The notes: a model not told the origin generated them from the sequence alone. A DNA stretch of 64,000 bases from Anoplolepis gracilipes (GCF_047496725.1 NW_027328669.1:1638501-1702500); one strand, 5' to 3'; positions 10,901-23,335 are shown, counted from the first letter of the stretch. Numbers and translations are program-made.

Positions 10901-11604
10901 TTTTTCCACATCATGTATATTTAATGAAGCGTACTTTTAATGGATTTATTTAAATGAGAAACGTTGAATGCGTGGGCAGGAGAGAGGCTCCCTCTGATTT
11001 CATAAAATTTCCTTTAACGTTGTTATTAATTGATAAATATTTAAATATGTTTCTATTGTGATTATAATAGTTATAATTATATGACAGTTTATTAGGTATT
11101 AAGAGTTCATTAAGTTTATTAAGAGTTTATTTATACTGTAAAAATTGTTCAAGCATGTAAAAATTAATAAAGTTCCCTTTAATATATTTTTAACTTTTAA
11201 TTTGTGATTTTTGAAATTTTTTTCTGTCCTGACTGTCTCTCTCAAGTCCTAACACCCATCTCTTGGCTTCGAGGCACAAAACGACTAATATTACCCAAAC
11301 TGCCGAACAGGCTCGTGCACATTGGGTGTTATTGAAGCCTAAGTATATCGATTGAAATCACTGACAGCGAAAAAAATATTCTAGTAGCCATTATTATTAT
11401 TATTAATTCTCAATAATAATTATTCATAATATTAATGATTATTAATAATTTAAAATAGAAGGCTCCTCTAATTAAATTGTTTTATCAGTGATTGCAATAA
11501 TTTCACATTATGGATTATATTGGATTGTCGGAAGTCATGACATATTTTTTTATGTTTTTTAAAGGTTATTTATTTAATAAGAATATCAAAAGAGCTCCGA
11601 ATTA
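10901..11604. other. Intergenic DNA, nothing recognised
   Basis: Mostly AT-rich. A GC-richer stretch at about 11222-11345 carries no recognisable gene or motif. Confidence 0.35.
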
Positions 11605-11760
11605 ATAAATATAAATAAGTAAGTAAGAAAGAGGCAATAGGAGCGAGGAGATGTGAATCAAAATTATAAGTTTTTTATATAGGTGATGTGTCGCAGGTAT
11701 ATTGACATTAAGTACATTAGTGACATTCTATAGAATGACGGAAATTATAATAAAAATCTG

Positions 11761-11793
11761 AACGTTTCGATTCATGTTTTGAATCCTCTTCAG
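11761..11793 (-). ncRNA. PLE1 hammerhead-like motif, left arm
   Basis: On the minus strand: CTGAAGA, then GGATTC, a loop, GAATC, then GAAACGTT. CUGANGA and GAAAC are the invariant halves of the hammerhead ribozyme core, and hammerheads are described in Penelope-like elements. One base more than canonical lies between the core and the best 5-bp helix, so I call this a hammerhead-like candidate only. The right-arm copy (16149-16181) is damaged in the GAAAC half. Confidence 0.4.
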
Positions 11794-12379
11794 CATATTA
11801 TATAAAATAAATAAATGAATTATAAATAGATAAAAACGAAATTAATGAGAAAACATCGCATAATAAAGGCGTAAGCAATGTGTGAACTAAAAATCGTGAT
11901 CGTGTTCGCATGATTAAATGGATCAATGCCTTAGAACCGCTGTACATATTTGTCGCATGTTAGTTGTATAAATTACATATATATAAAACGATCCAACTTG
12001 TTCGACTCTTTTATTGTACGGCTTGCATAATAATCCCGCGAGGCAATTCTCCGAGGTTTCCAGACCGAGGGAAGTATGCAGTTAGATTGAGGGGTTAAGT
12101 CTGTATTAATAAAATGAGTATAATAAATACCTGTTTGTAATAAAGTTATTTACAGCTAGTTTGTGTATAATGGTGGTGGCTCAGAAAAAGCTAACAGGAT
12201 ATGCATTCCGTTTGTGTGTTGTTGAATCTATGGTATATATATCGCGCAACTGATGTTTAACGTGTGGTTATGCCGATGGTACAGATGGTAATGAGCTCAA
12301 GGGCGAAAAATACATTTAAGATGGAAAGAGTTAGATAGGTGACATTAGATCTTAGGCAGTTTGTTTATTATATCATCGT

Positions 12380-14714
12380 AAATAGCTGGCAAACATTTTA
12401 TATCTGTTTGTAGATTTATACTATTTATTTGTCGTTTGATGTATAACATTTCAGATATCAGTCTTTTTGTGTAATAGGGCTCATTATCTAGTATTTGTGC
12501 ATTGTCTCAGTCAAAGTCATGATTATATGTTAGGCGGTGGTCAGTGATCACTGATTTGTTGTTATTAGGCTTCATTATGTTGATCTTATGTTCTTTTATC
12601 CTAGTATTCAGCTTTCTGCCCGTTTGACCAACATAAGAGGCGTCGCAATTTAGACAATTAATTTTGTATACCACGTTTGTTTTCATGGAAATAGGGATAG
12701 GATCTTTGTGTGTCTTAATAAATTTGTTGTTTTTGTTTATACTGTAGTAGGCTAATCTGATGTCGACGTCTTTTAGAGCATTCTTTATTTTATCAGTTAC
12801 TGTATGCAAATATGGAATTGTGAAATATGAGTTATTATTAGGTGTTTGTGATTTTCTGTCGGATGGTCTATTGTTAATTAAAAACTTTATACGGTTGTTA
12901 ATTGTTTTGAATATAAAATCGGTTGGATAGAAGTTGTCCAGTAAAATCTTTATTATAAATTGGATATTCTTTTCATGGAACATGGGATGTGATAATAAGA
13001 ATACTCTATCAATTAAGCCTATTACAGTGCCTCTTTTTTGGTTGTTAGGATGTTGGGAATGGAAATTGAGATATCTACCCGAGAACGTGTTCTTATGGTA
13101 CCAATCAAATATTAAATGGTTATTAGTTAAAATGAGTGTGAGGTCTAAAAAGTTAATCTTGTTGTGATCATTTTTTTTCCACAGTGAACTGTACTCTGTT
13201 ATGGAAAGAATTAAAAATTGTCAATGTCTCGTCAATAAATTTTAGAGGTACCGATAGTAATATGTCGTCTACGTATCTGAAGTAAATGGGCGGGGTAAAA
13301 TTCAATAACGTCAATGCCTTTTCCTCTATGTCTTGTAGGATTATGTCGGCGATGATCGGAGAGAGTGGGAAGCCCATTGGTGTGCCAAAAGTTTGTTGAT
13401 AAAATTTGTTATTGAAGACAAAGTATGTAGAGTTTAAAACTAGGTTTATTGCTGTTAAAAATTCTGGTTCCGGGATGTTGCAATTATTTGTGATATATTG
13501 CCATCTCTTTGATATGCTTTCTACTGCTAAATTGATCGGAATGTTGGTGAGATTACATCTAGCGAAAACAACTCATAATCATTATCAATATGTAAATTAG
13601 ATAATTTGTTGACTAGATCGAAACTATTTGCAATGTGACTATTCGGTTTTGGGAAGCTGTCGTACATGATTTTTTGTAACCAACTGGCTAAGTTGTATAA
13701 AGGGCTATTGATAGATGATACAATCAACCTGTAAGGGATGTTGATCTTATGGATTTTTGGTAACCCATATGCTCGCGATAAATTACCTTCACTAAAGGAC
13801 ATTTTACGATATTCCATGGTCGAGATGTATTCTTGTTTTTTCCACCGTTTGAGTATGTCATTGAGGCTTGAGATTAGTTTATTAATAGGGTTTTTATTTA
13901 ATATAAGTCTCTTTATCTGACAATAAATTTTCCATTATTTGGGTGTATATGTCTTTATCCAAAGTAACAGTAACATTACCTTTATCCGCTCTGATAAGGA
14001 TAAGATTCGAGTTTCCTTTTAAGAAGTTGTTAGTAGCTGATTGTAAGTTGATTAGTTTTTTAGTGGTTTCATTTTGTGGAAAGGATGATGCGGAAAGTGA
14101 TTTAATGATGGTTTGTGTTCGACTTCTCAACAATGTCCTTTTTTAGCAGGAACTTTTTTTAGACTGTTTTCGAAATTTTTGATAAAATCGGTAACTATCT
14201 TAGATCTAGAGATGGAAGGTACGCTGAAATTATCGCCTAATTGTAAAAAGCCTTGTATCTCTTTAGGAAAGTGTGTAGAGGATAAATTTATAAACCAATT
14301 GTCTTTGAGGTCAAATATGTTGTTCTGATGTAGATTGTCAAATTTTGGTACAATTTCAATTTTTGTATCGATTTTATCGTCAAAAAATGGAAGTTTTTTT
14401 AAAGAGTAAAAAGCATTGACGGATTGGTCATGGGTTGATTTTTGTTGGTGTGTTGACATATGTAGATAAAAATATCGAACAGGTTGGGTAGTTAATTTTT
14501 GTTGTTTGTTTATTAGATGGTCGAATTTTTTGTTAAGTCTGAATCGTTCTCTAATGAAATAAGAGTATAGAGGTCGACTTTGAGATGTAAAAAATAGGTT
14601 ATAGACTGATATCGGTGTGTGTAATTGGATTAAGTGTGTAATCTCAAACATTTTCCTGAGTGCCAGCCTAACAGAATTGTATAAATCTTTGATTTCTAAG
14701 CGTATCACCTTCAT
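12380..14714 (-). pseudogene. PLE1 reverse transcriptase / GIY-YIG endonuclease, broken
   Basis: Order on the minus strand: an N-terminal region from 14714, then RADKGNVTVTLDKD (about 13990), AYGLPKIHK (about 13765), FSLDV (about 13565), GFPLSPIIADI (about 13370), the catalytic RYVDD box (about 13270), then NVVYKINC...YVGQTGRKL (about 12680-12615), the GIY-YIG nuclease typical of PLEs. PLEs copy RNA at exposed chromosome ends or nicks (family knowledge). The frame is broken near 14135, 13897, 13555 and 13185. A TGA at about 12510 follows NHDFD, where a tryptophan is expected by comparison with the relatives in this window. Conserved coding without stops continues to about 12345. Not functional as it stands. 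Confidence 0.75.
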
Positions 14715-14762
14715 GAAGAAATTCTTTCTAAAATGTGTAAAGATGTTATGGGATTTGCGGTT

Positions 14763-15595
14763 AAGAAAAAATTGACCACAACAAGATTAACTTTTTAGAC
14801 CTCACACTCATTTTAACTAATAACCATCTAATATTTGACTGGTACCATAAGAACACGTTCTCGGGTAGATATCTCAATTTCCATTCCCAACATCCTAACA
14901 ACCAAAAAAGAGGCACTGTAATAGGCTTAATTGATAGAGTATTCTTATTATCACGTCCCATGTTCCATGAAAAGAATATCCAATTTATAATAAAGATTTT
15001 ACTGGACAACTTCTACCAACCGATTTTATATTCAAAACAATTAACAACCGTATAAAGTTTTTAATTAACAATAGACCATCCGACAGAAAATCACAAACAC
15101 CTAATAATAACTCATATTTCACAATTCCATATTTGCATACAGTAACTGATAAAATAAAGAATGCTCTAAAAGACGTTGACATCAGATTAGCCTACTACAG
15201 TATAAACAAAAACAACAAATTTATTAAGACACACAAAGATCCTATCCCTATTTCCATGAAAACAAACGTGGTATACAAAATTAATTGTCTAAATTGCGAC
15301 GCCTCTTATGTTGGTCAAACGGGCAGAAAGCTGAATACTAGGATAAAAGAACATAAGATCAACATAATGAAGCCTAATAACAACAAATCAGTGATCACTG
15401 ACCACCGCCTAACATATAATCATGACTTTGACTGAGACAATGCACAAATACTAGATAATGAGCCCTAGTACACAAAAAGACTGATATCTGAAATGTTATA
15501 CATCAAACGACAAATAAATAGTATAAATCTACAAACAGATATAAAATGTTTGCCAGCTATTTACGATGATATAATAAACAAACTGCCTAAGATCT
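14763..15595 (+). pseudogene. Right-arm copy of the PLE1 RT tail and GIY-YIG endonuclease
   Basis: Plus-strand copy beginning DHNKINFLDL-like at about 14775, then the DWYHKNTFSGRYLN region, then GIY-YIG (about 15260-15350). It lacks one base relative to the left arm in the CTTCTA(T)CCAACC stretch near 15013, which shifts the frame. It shares the TGA after NHDFD (15433-15435) with the left arm and has an extra TAG at 15467-15469 where the left arm has a tyrosine codon. The mutations shared by the two arms predate the duplication. The rest followed it. Confidence 0.7.
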
Positions 15596-16344
15596 AATGT
15601 CACCTATCTAACTCTTTCCATCTTAAATGTATTTTTCGCCCTTGAGCTCATTACCATCTGTACCATCGGCATAACCACACGTTAAACATCAGTTGCGCGA
15701 TATATATACCATAGATTCAACAACACACAAACGGAATGCATATCCTGTTAGCTTTTTCTGAGTCACCACCATTATACACAAACTAGCTGTAAATAACTTT
15801 ATTACAAACAGGTATTTATTATACTCATTTTATTAATACAGACTTAACCCCTCAATCTAACTGCATACTTCCCTTGGTCTGGAAACCTCGGAGAATTGCC
15901 TCGCGGGATTATTATGCAAGCCGTACAATAAAAGAGTCGAACAAGTTGGATCGTTTTATATATATGTAATTTATACAACTAACATGCGACAAATATGTAC
16001 AGCGGTTCTAAGGCATTGATCCATTTAATCATGCGAACACGATCACGATTTTTAGTTCACACATTGCTTACGCCTTTATTATGCGATGTTTTCTCATTAA
16101 TTTCGTTTTTATCTATTTATAATTCATTTATTTATTTTATATAATATGCTGAAGAGGATTCAAAACATGAATCTAAATGTTCAGATTTTTATTATAATTT
16201 CCGTCATTCTATAGAATGTCACTAATGTACTTAATGTCAATATACCTGCGACACATCACCTATATAAAAAACTTATAATTTTGATTCACATCTCCTCGCT
16301 CCTATTGCCTCTTTCTTACTTAGTTATTTATTTATATAAAGAAC

Positions 16345-17147
16345 AAAGATCAATCAATGATATATTGTCCGTTTTGTTCAATAATCTTTTGCCATCTTTC
16401 AATGAGCTTCATTTCCTCGTTCATAGGACCTGTCTTTATCGGCGAAAATCTGAACAAGATGCTGATTTACAACCTCATCTGAATTGAACGTTATATCACG
16501 TAAGCAATTTTGAAGAGAACGAAACAAGTGGAAGTCTGACGGCGCAAGGTCAGGCGAGTATGGTGGGTGTGGCAACACATCCCATCCAAGCTCCAATAAT
16601 TTTTGACGGGTGATCAAAATTGTGTGTGGTCTCGCGTTGTCGTGATGGAACACAATTCCTTTACGAGTAACAAACTCTGGACGTTTCTGGATGATGGATT
16701 TGTTCAAACTGTTCAATTGTCGACAGTACACATCCGAATTGATTGTTTGGTTCTTTAGTAGGAGCTTGAAAAATACGACACCTTTAAAATCTCACCACAC
16801 TGAAAGCATAACTTTCCTTTGATGAATATCTGCTTTCGATGTCATTTGAGGCAAATCATCACGTCGGAACCAAGACCGTAGCTTTTTACAAGCTTGACGC
16901 GCGTTCTTCCCTTTACGGAAGTAAAACAGTAAAATATGACGAAAATGCAGAATTTGGTCCTCCATCTTCAACTTGTTCTAAAAGCTTCGAAACTAACTAA
17001 ATCGTTTAATTTTTTTTAGACTGAAGCTAGAACTGTCAGCTATCAAATGATATAGCAATAACATAGATGCGAATGACTCTAGTACTTGCAAAAATGAATT
17101 AGCGACTTCTGTTGCAAAAATGCGTCATGACTTTTTCGACAACCCAA
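16345..17147 (-). mobile_element. mariner relic with internal deletion and one terminal repeat
   Basis: The right end is CTTTTTCGACAACCCAA (ending 17147), followed by TA, a mariner-type terminus at a TA target. The left terminal repeat is missing and the element abuts PLE1 directly. That points either to truncation or to replacement by the PLE insertion. Only about 800 bp remain of a normal length near 1.3 kb. Confidence 0.7.
16350..16965 (-). pseudogene. mariner transposase pseudogene, internally deleted
   Basis: DD34D transposase cutting DNA at TA sites (family knowledge). It begins MEDQILHFRHILL at 16965. The HTH-region start (FYFRKGKNARQA) is joined directly to the SWFRRDDLPQ region, so most of the DNA-binding domain and the first catalytic Asp region are deleted. 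The later landmarks HHDNARPH (second Asp) and YSPDLAPSDFHLF (third Asp) are present, and the protein ends QNGQYIID. A TGA interrupts MLSVW-DFKG near 16795, and the remaining 616 nt is not a multiple of three. It is dead. Confidence 0.78.
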
Positions 17148-17149
17148 TA

Positions 17150-17366
17150 GATTATAAATGTCCGGGTTTTGGTAAGAAAAATCCGGTATTTTAAACCTCT
17201 CAGTCCTAGGTCAGTAATATTACAGATGGCAGCCCTAGGTATGTGTATTACAACTATGTAATCTGTATTTCGATGTAATCTGTATTTGATAATATAGAAT
17301 ATAAGCAAGTGTTAAGAGTTTACTTGAGTTTACACATTTTTTAAAATAAATTATTATAATAAATTC
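17150..17366. other. Short AT-rich spacer, nothing recognised
   Basis: Intervening DNA between the mariner end and PLE2. No supported feature. Confidence 0.4.
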
Positions 17367-17450
17367 GGAAGATTTGTTAGTTAAACGACCGAACTGGTAG
17401 AATTAAGCTTTATTCATTTATTAAATGTTAGAACAAGCTTCTCATGATAA

Positions 17451-17482
17451 CGTTTCGACCTTTGGTTTAGATTCTTTTCAAG
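17451..17482 (-). ncRNA. PLE2 conserved terminal hairpin (hammerhead-related motif)
   Basis: On the minus strand CTTGAAAAGAATCTAAACCAAAGGTCGAAACG. It matches the PLE1 and PLE3 motif in length and in its GAAACG end, but the first half is CUUGAAAAG rather than CUGAAGA. It may be an inactive or divergent form. Confidence 0.3.
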
Positions 17483-17739
17483 TCTAAAATGTATAAATTA
17501 ATAATTTTGCGTAAGAATTTGACATAATACAATATTAAGAAACTTGAATAATTATTGAGTTATTTGTTGGCATTTATTTTACTCTAAACGAAAGAGCGCA
17601 AATGAAACGTACCTTTTAAGACGTTACAAAATTACAGTTATCTGTTAAACGTCACAAGCACACGTCAAAATGTAGACTAAAATTACCTTCAAAAACAGTG
17701 ACAAACAAAACAAGCCTGAGGATAAGTTCGTTAAATACC

Positions 17740-19991
17740 TGAGGATATTATAAATCGGGTTTAAATTTTCAATGTCTTTTTTAAAATTAATTGTATTATC
17801 ATAAATCTTAATAAAAAATATTTCTGCAATTTCTCTTTTTTAATGTGCTTTTCACAATGCAATATTGTCGGTGTTGTCCAATTAAAGTCATGCATGAAAT
17901 CTGTCCTATGTTTGCTGATGACAGAATGATTACTAACGTGCATCTTATGTTATTCATGTGTTCTTTTATGGGTATGTTTAAATGTCTTTTAGTCTATCCG
18001 ATATACGTTGCGTCACAGTCATTGCAGTAAATTTTGTAAACAATCTCCGTCCTATCAAGTATATTCTGTCTATTTTTGCCACATTTTATTAATATGTTGA
18101 GTTTTTTGGTATCGTATAAATAACTTTTAAGCCTGTACGATCGTTTCCTATATCCTCGCTCAGACCTTTAATATAGGGCAATAATATGCACGAGGAGGTG
18201 TCAAAAGCAATGGAGCCACCACCATCAACGTTCAAGTTATTTTTTTGATGTTTAAGAATGCATAGTCTTTTGTGTACATAACGGTCAACAATGTGGGGGG
18301 ATAACAGTTGTTAGTTAAAATTTGTTTAATGATTTGAATATTCTTTGTGTGGAACCGTTCGTCAGATAATAAAATCGCGTGATCAACAAGGCTATTAATC
18401 GTATTAATTTTGTATTTAAATGGACAGCTGAAAAAATAATTTAGGTATCTGCCCGAACACGTAGATTTTTGAAACCAGTTAGTCAGGAGCTTCCCATTGC
18501 ATTTGAAAACTGTAGTATTTAAAAAGTTTAAGGTATTATTAACTTCAATTTCATGAATAAACTGTAAACGCTAATTGTAGCTGTTAAACGTTGACAGAAT
18601 ATTATCGATTTTTTTCTGTGGAACGATGGCAAAAATGTCGTCGATGTATCTGTAATAAACACGGATGTCGAAATCTAGTAAATTTAAGCAATGTGACGCT
18701 AAGTCTCCATAACTAAATCAATCAAAATAGGTGACAACGGAGATCCCATCGGACTGCCAAAAATTTGCTCATAAAACTGACAATCAAAACTAAAGCCAGT
18801 GGATTCCATGACGACCTCAATGACGTGTAAAAATCGGTACAAATTAAAAGTTGTGTTATTAGAAATATCATTCCACCGTTTTTCAACTGATTTTAATACC
18901 AAGTCTTTCGGGATATTTGTGAACAACGAAGTAACGTCAAGTGAGATCAGTATATCGTCCTCAGCAATAGTCGATTCTTGATAGTTTTGAAAAACGTCCA
19001 GCCGTCTTTGATGAACGAAGCAGGTTTTTTGATGGAACGTGTTGCAAAATATCGTGGATGAACCGAGCTATATTATAAACTGAGCTACCAAGTGATGACA
19101 CAATATTACGCAAAGGCGTATCTGCTGTATGAATTTTTGGTAGTCCGTAACATCTTGGAAGGTTACCATTAGTAATATTAAGGAAGTTATAATTTTTGTC
19201 GTCAATCAGTTCATTATCACGCCAAGACCTAATTAGTGTACCCATTTTGGCAGTGAGTTTTTTAATCGGATCTTTTTTCAATTTTACATAAAAAAGATTG
19301 GTCTTCAAGCAAAAGATTCATTCTGTCAACATAATCTTTTCTGTCTATAATAACCGTGGACTGACCTTTATCGGCTTTTGTGATCAAAATATCCGAATTA
19401 TCACGCAAAAACCTCTGACAAGTAATAAAATTCTTGTTAATGAAACGGTTGATGTAATCAATATGATTAGTTTAAAAAAAAATCTATGTAACGAGCTCGT
19501 GACAGACCGTCGCGTTGTATCCATTAAGGCGTTAGGAATCTTGCGACAATTTATTTCCAAGTTTTTTATCATTTCAACACTGAGAGCGTGCGATCGTTTT
19601 TATCTGAATGAATAATGGGCAAGTTAAATCTGTCACCCAAACTTAACATGTCTGGGATGTTCTCCGGAATTATTTTACTGCTTAAATTAACAAGCCATTT
19701 TGATCTATCTATTTTTTTAAACGGATTAAGCGCTGTATAGAGTTTTTTTACGAGATTATTGAATTTCAAAATAGAATTATTTTTCTTTTTTAAATTAAAG
19801 ATTGAGATCTTATGTTTATTGAAGTCAAAAAATCTAACAAGTAAATCCTGAGGTAAGTATTTGATCAATCTTTCTTCGATGTTATGTAACTTGTCATGCA
19901 AATAATAAAGATTAAAATTCAAATCCTTAATCTCCAAATTCAATAATTTGAATTGATACCGTGTAATTACGTTAGTAAATTTTTGCTTCAC
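17740..19991 (-). pseudogene. PLE2 reverse transcriptase / GIY-YIG endonuclease, broken
   Basis: Minus-strand order: N-terminal region from about 19991 (LLNLEIKDLN, later SKWLVNLSSKIIPENIP), a TKADKGQSTV-like block (about 19370), RCYGLPKIHTADTPLR (about 19150), the SLDVTSLFTNIPKDLV region (about 18940), FGSPMGSPLSPILIDLV (about 18750), catalytic RYIDD (about 18645), then EIVYKIYCNDCDATYIGQT (about 18035-17985), the GIY-YIG domain. The frame is interrupted near 19570, 19310, 18950, 18700 and later. The catalytic pair is YIDD rather than the YVDD of PLE1 and PLE3. Close relative of PLE3 by the shared motif wording. Confidence 0.72.
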
Positions 19992-20241
19992 ACTACCACT
20001 AGAAAAGGAGATGTTAGTCTTAATGTTCTTAATATGCCTGGAAGAATGTCATGTCTTCTACATTTGAGCAGAAATATTAGTTGTTGTTTCGATGTGCAGA
20101 TTTTCTTTTTCGTGTAAATCCATGTTTTCAAAAGACGTGTGTTGTTTGTCCCATATTGGAAAAGCTTGTTCTAACATTTAATAAATGAATAAAGCTTAAT
20201 CCTGCCAGTTTGGTCGCTTAACTAACAAACCTTCCGAATCA

Positions 20242-20752
20242 TTTCATCACTGGCGATATCAATTACTATTAATATTATAATAAATATTAGTTTTATTTTT
20301 ATTAGTATTACTATTTAATTTAAATTTAGTTTTCATATTTTTATAACAGATTTTTAAAATAATTAAATATATAGTTGAGTTAATAATTATTAATTATTTG
20401 TCACTAAATATATACTTTGAGATTGATAAATATACAAAGTGATGAAAAAGTTTAGAACCGGAAAAAATATTTTATATTAAAAAGTTACAGAAGCGTTCAA
20501 AAGTATTTTTAAGTGATATTTCTGTTGGTATCTCTACTTACGTTGATTCAACAGACGCACCGATACGGTGTTGTTGTAAAAAAAAATAACATTTGTTTTG
20601 AATTATTGAAATCATATATTAAGAAGTGAGTTTCTTATTTATCAATAAATATCTATAATAAGGTGGATTATAAGTATTTTGTATTATCAATTATTAGTAT
20701 AAATAGTATACTATTGCGTAGCTAATGCTTAGCGTTTGTTTATATCAGTGTA
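20242..20752. other. AT-rich flank of the Tc1-like element
   Basis: AT-rich. TACAAAGTGATGAAAAAGTT at 20434-20453 could be the left terminal repeat of the Tc1-like element, but no matching right end was found. Confidence 0.35.
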
Positions 20753-21850
20753 ATGCCAAAACGCAAAGAATATCTAGTGGAATTGAAAGAATCTGTTTTT
20801 AACGCCGTGAATAAGGAAAATTCTCAATCTGCGATCGCGAAGCAGTTTAGTGTGTCTCAACAGCTTGTAAGTTTCTGGTATAGGATAGAAAAGTAAATTG
20901 GAAATGTAAACAATGCAGTGGCCGACTACGCAAAACAACAGAAAGAATAGATAGAATCATTTAAATGAGATCCATTACTGATTCGCGCAAATCAGCGAAA
21001 GTAATAAGAAACAATCTAGAAGAAAATTCGGCCTTCAAGCTACAGGTTTCGACTGCAAAACATCGTTTAACAGCTATAAGTTTACAGGAGACGACCATCC
21101 AATGATTAGCGCGAAAAATTAAAAGGCTAGACTTGCATTTGCGAAGAAACACTTAGCGTAGGCAAAAGACGATTGGGCTAAGGTCTTATGGAGTAATGAG
21201 AGCAAATTTAATTTATTTTCCTTTGATGGTATCTAGTACATCCACCACCCGAAAAATGAAAAGATCAATGTTTAGGAACAACACAACCAAAGTACCTACA
21301 ATAAAGCATGACCGGAAGGAGTGTAATGATGTAGGAATGTTCCCAGGAATATAATAGATCCCCTTGTCCTTATAAAAGCAATAATGGACAGATTCGTTTA
21401 TCGAGATATCTTGAAGGAATATGTTATCTCATGCAAAAGAGAAAATGTCCAGAAAATAAATGTTTCAACAGATAAAGACTCAAAACATTTCTCTAAGCTC
21501 ATTAAGGATTCTTTTATGCAAAATAAAATCAATATTTGGAGTAGCCCAGTTAAAGCCCAGACTTTAATCTTATAGAATATCTTTAGGAAAACTAGATACG
21601 TGTACGATTTAAATCTTTTCAAAATTTCTTCATTTGAAAGAGAAAACTCTTATGGAAATCAAAGTTGAATTAGAATCAGTGTATGGAGTTGCTGCTCCTT
21701 CATTTATAAAAATCTGGACTGAAATTTTATCACGGTGCGATATTTCAATTTCTCCTTATTGACAAACTGTCACTTGTAAAGGCTGTCAGAAACAAACCAA
21801 TCATTAGAATGACATTAAACTTAACTCTTTGTTTTTAAATTTAAGATTAT
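20753..21850 (+). pseudogene. Tc1-like transposase pseudogene
   Basis: Tc1/mariner superfamily transposase (DDE cut-and-paste, TA targets; family knowledge). The start MPKRKEYLVELKESVFNAVN and AIAKQFSVSQQLVSFW is the first helix-turn-helix. RIDRII-MRSITDSRKSA is the second. Further on, DDWAKVLWSNESKFN carries the catalytic Asp region, but the Asp of the usual WSDESKFN wording is read here as Asn. MDRFVYRDILKE and a degraded FQQD-DSKH region follow. The C-terminus (KLSLVKAVRNK) is recognisable near 21790. Many in-frame stops (for example near 20895, 20950 and 21125) and frameshifts make it non-functional. Confidence 0.72.
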
Positions 21851-21940
21851 TAGATTAATATCGGTAGTATTTGATTAAAAGACAGCAGAATAATTCTTAA
21901 CGACCAAACTAGACAAAAAATTCCTTTATTTAATAACACG

Positions 21941-21976
21941 ACGTTTCGACCGTATAATTGTGGTCTTTTTCAAGTG
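21941..21976 (-). ncRNA. PLE3 conserved terminal hairpin, left arm
   Basis: Minus strand: CTTGAAAAAGACCAC, a loop, GGTCGAAACGTCGTG. The 5-bp helix GACCA/TGGTC is best in the right-arm copy. The position just inside the element end and the GAAACG end match the motifs in PLE1, PLE2 and the 29.4-kb foldback. Confidence 0.35.
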
Positions 21977-22448
21977 TCACTAAAACCCAAAAGGGTAAAT
22001 GTTTACCTTTACACAGTCAGCGCCAAATGAGTTCTGCTTTATCTGAATGTTATTCTTGACCTCTAAGAAGGTCAAGAATGTAGACATTTTCCTGACTCGT
22101 TTATTAAAAAGTAAACAAAAGAAGGGTAAATATCCTGTTTAGGGAAGAATGCTCCGATGCCCTTGACCTTGACATATGTTGTCAAGGTCATCACCCTCAG
22201 TAATGCTTAAAAGGTTTTAGCCGTCGCTCGTTGTTTACTAAAAAGTTACAAAAATTGTGAAAAATTGACGTTTTTTGCAATTATTTTATCAAATACTGGA
22301 AATTGAAAAAAATGTTTCAAATAAAAGTTGTAAGTCTCTTCAAAATACACGTTTTATATCCTATCCATTTTTATTATACGAGTGATAGTTTTCGAGAAAA
22401 ACAACGATAAAGACTATAAACCTCATACAATATTAATTATATCATATA

Positions 22449-23335
22449 CAGGGTGTCCCAGAACAACCTTCCATCCGTAAAATAACGTATTTCTGACACA
22501 ATTCTAAGGCAATTTTTCCTTTACCAAAATTTGATTTGAAGCGTAATTTTTGTGTTATAAGCAAAAATAGTTAGCAAATCACGCGTCGAGTATAGAAGGC
22601 AGGCAGCAGCGGCGCGGCGCACCGCGAGCGTCCGACGGATGATTACCACCACATGAGTAGCTAACTATTTTATCTTATAGCATAAAATTATGCTTTAAAT
22701 AAAATTTTGGTAAAGAAAAAAATGTCTTATAATTACGTCAGGAATAAGTGTTCCTTAAAATAATGTTGGACGCTGCGATCAGCTGATTGCTACATGCGAT
22801 GTGTGTATGTTGAGTGTGTGCGTAAAAGGAAGGGACAGAGTGAGTGAAAGAAAGAGAGAGAGAGAAATAACCGCCTCTGCGACGGCGACGCTCCTTCGAT
22901 TGTCATCAACATTGTCGTCAACGACTTCAGACTGATCGATATATTGATTTTCCGGCTCAACTGACAGACACATCGCGTGTAGCAATCAGCTGATCGCAGC
23001 GTCCAACGTTATTTTAAGGAACACTTATTCCTGACGTAATTATAAGACATTTTCTTCTTTACCAAAATTTTATTTAAAGCATAATTTTATGTTATAAGAT
23101 AAAATAGTTAGCAACTCATGCGGCGGTAATCACTCGTCGAACGGTCAGCTGCGCCCGCGCTCGCGGTGTGCCGCGCCGTTTCTATCTGCCTTCTGTACTC
23201 GACGTGTGATTTGCTAACTATTTTTACTTATAACTCAAAAACTAAGCATCAAATTTTGGTAAAGGAAAAATTGTCTTAAAATTGTGTTCAGGAATACGTC
23301 ATTTTATGGACGGAAGGTTGTTCTGGGACACCCTG
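22449..23335. mobile_element. Foldback MITE with CAGGGTGTCC ends at a TA target, nested inside the long-TIR element
   Basis: Starts CAGGGTGTCCCAGAACAACC at 22449 after TA and ends with the reverse complement at 23335 followed by TA. The inverted arms extend several hundred bases (for example ATCAGCTGATTGCTACATGCGA near 22780 and its complement near 22975) around a short unique centre with a GA-rich tract. The ends and TA target fit a mariner-type MITE. It is the innermost of three nested insertions. Confidence 0.75.

Larger units (their letters stand above)
11605..16340 (-). mobile_element. PLE1: Penelope-like retroelement as a giant palindrome (1.57-kb inverted arms)
   Basis: The left arm (about 11605-13178) is the reverse complement of the right arm (about 14763-16340) over some 1,575 bp. 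They flank a unique centre of about 1,585 bp. The left arm plus centre form a minus-strand Penelope-like element: N-terminal region and RT in the centre, RT tail plus GIY-YIG endonuclease in the arm. The right arm is a plus-strand 3' part of the same family fused head to head. Both arms end in AAGTAAGAAAGAGGC-like sequence. Inverted terminal copies and 5' truncations are known for PLEs. Both arms share a TGA in the endonuclease frame, so they come from one already mutated template. Confidence 0.8.
17367..20241 (-). mobile_element. PLE2: Penelope-like retroelement with ~77-bp inverted ends
   Basis: The left end (17367-17445) and right end (20162-20241) are inverted copies. They run from ATTCGGAAG.TTTGTTAGTTAA through AAGCTTTATTCATTTATTAAATGTTAGAACAAGCTT. 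The interior codes on the minus strand for a PLE protein. The element is about 2.9 kb and, unlike PLE1 and PLE3, its inverted ends are short. The CGTTTCGACC motif shared with the other PLEs lies just inside the left end. Confidence 0.75.
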
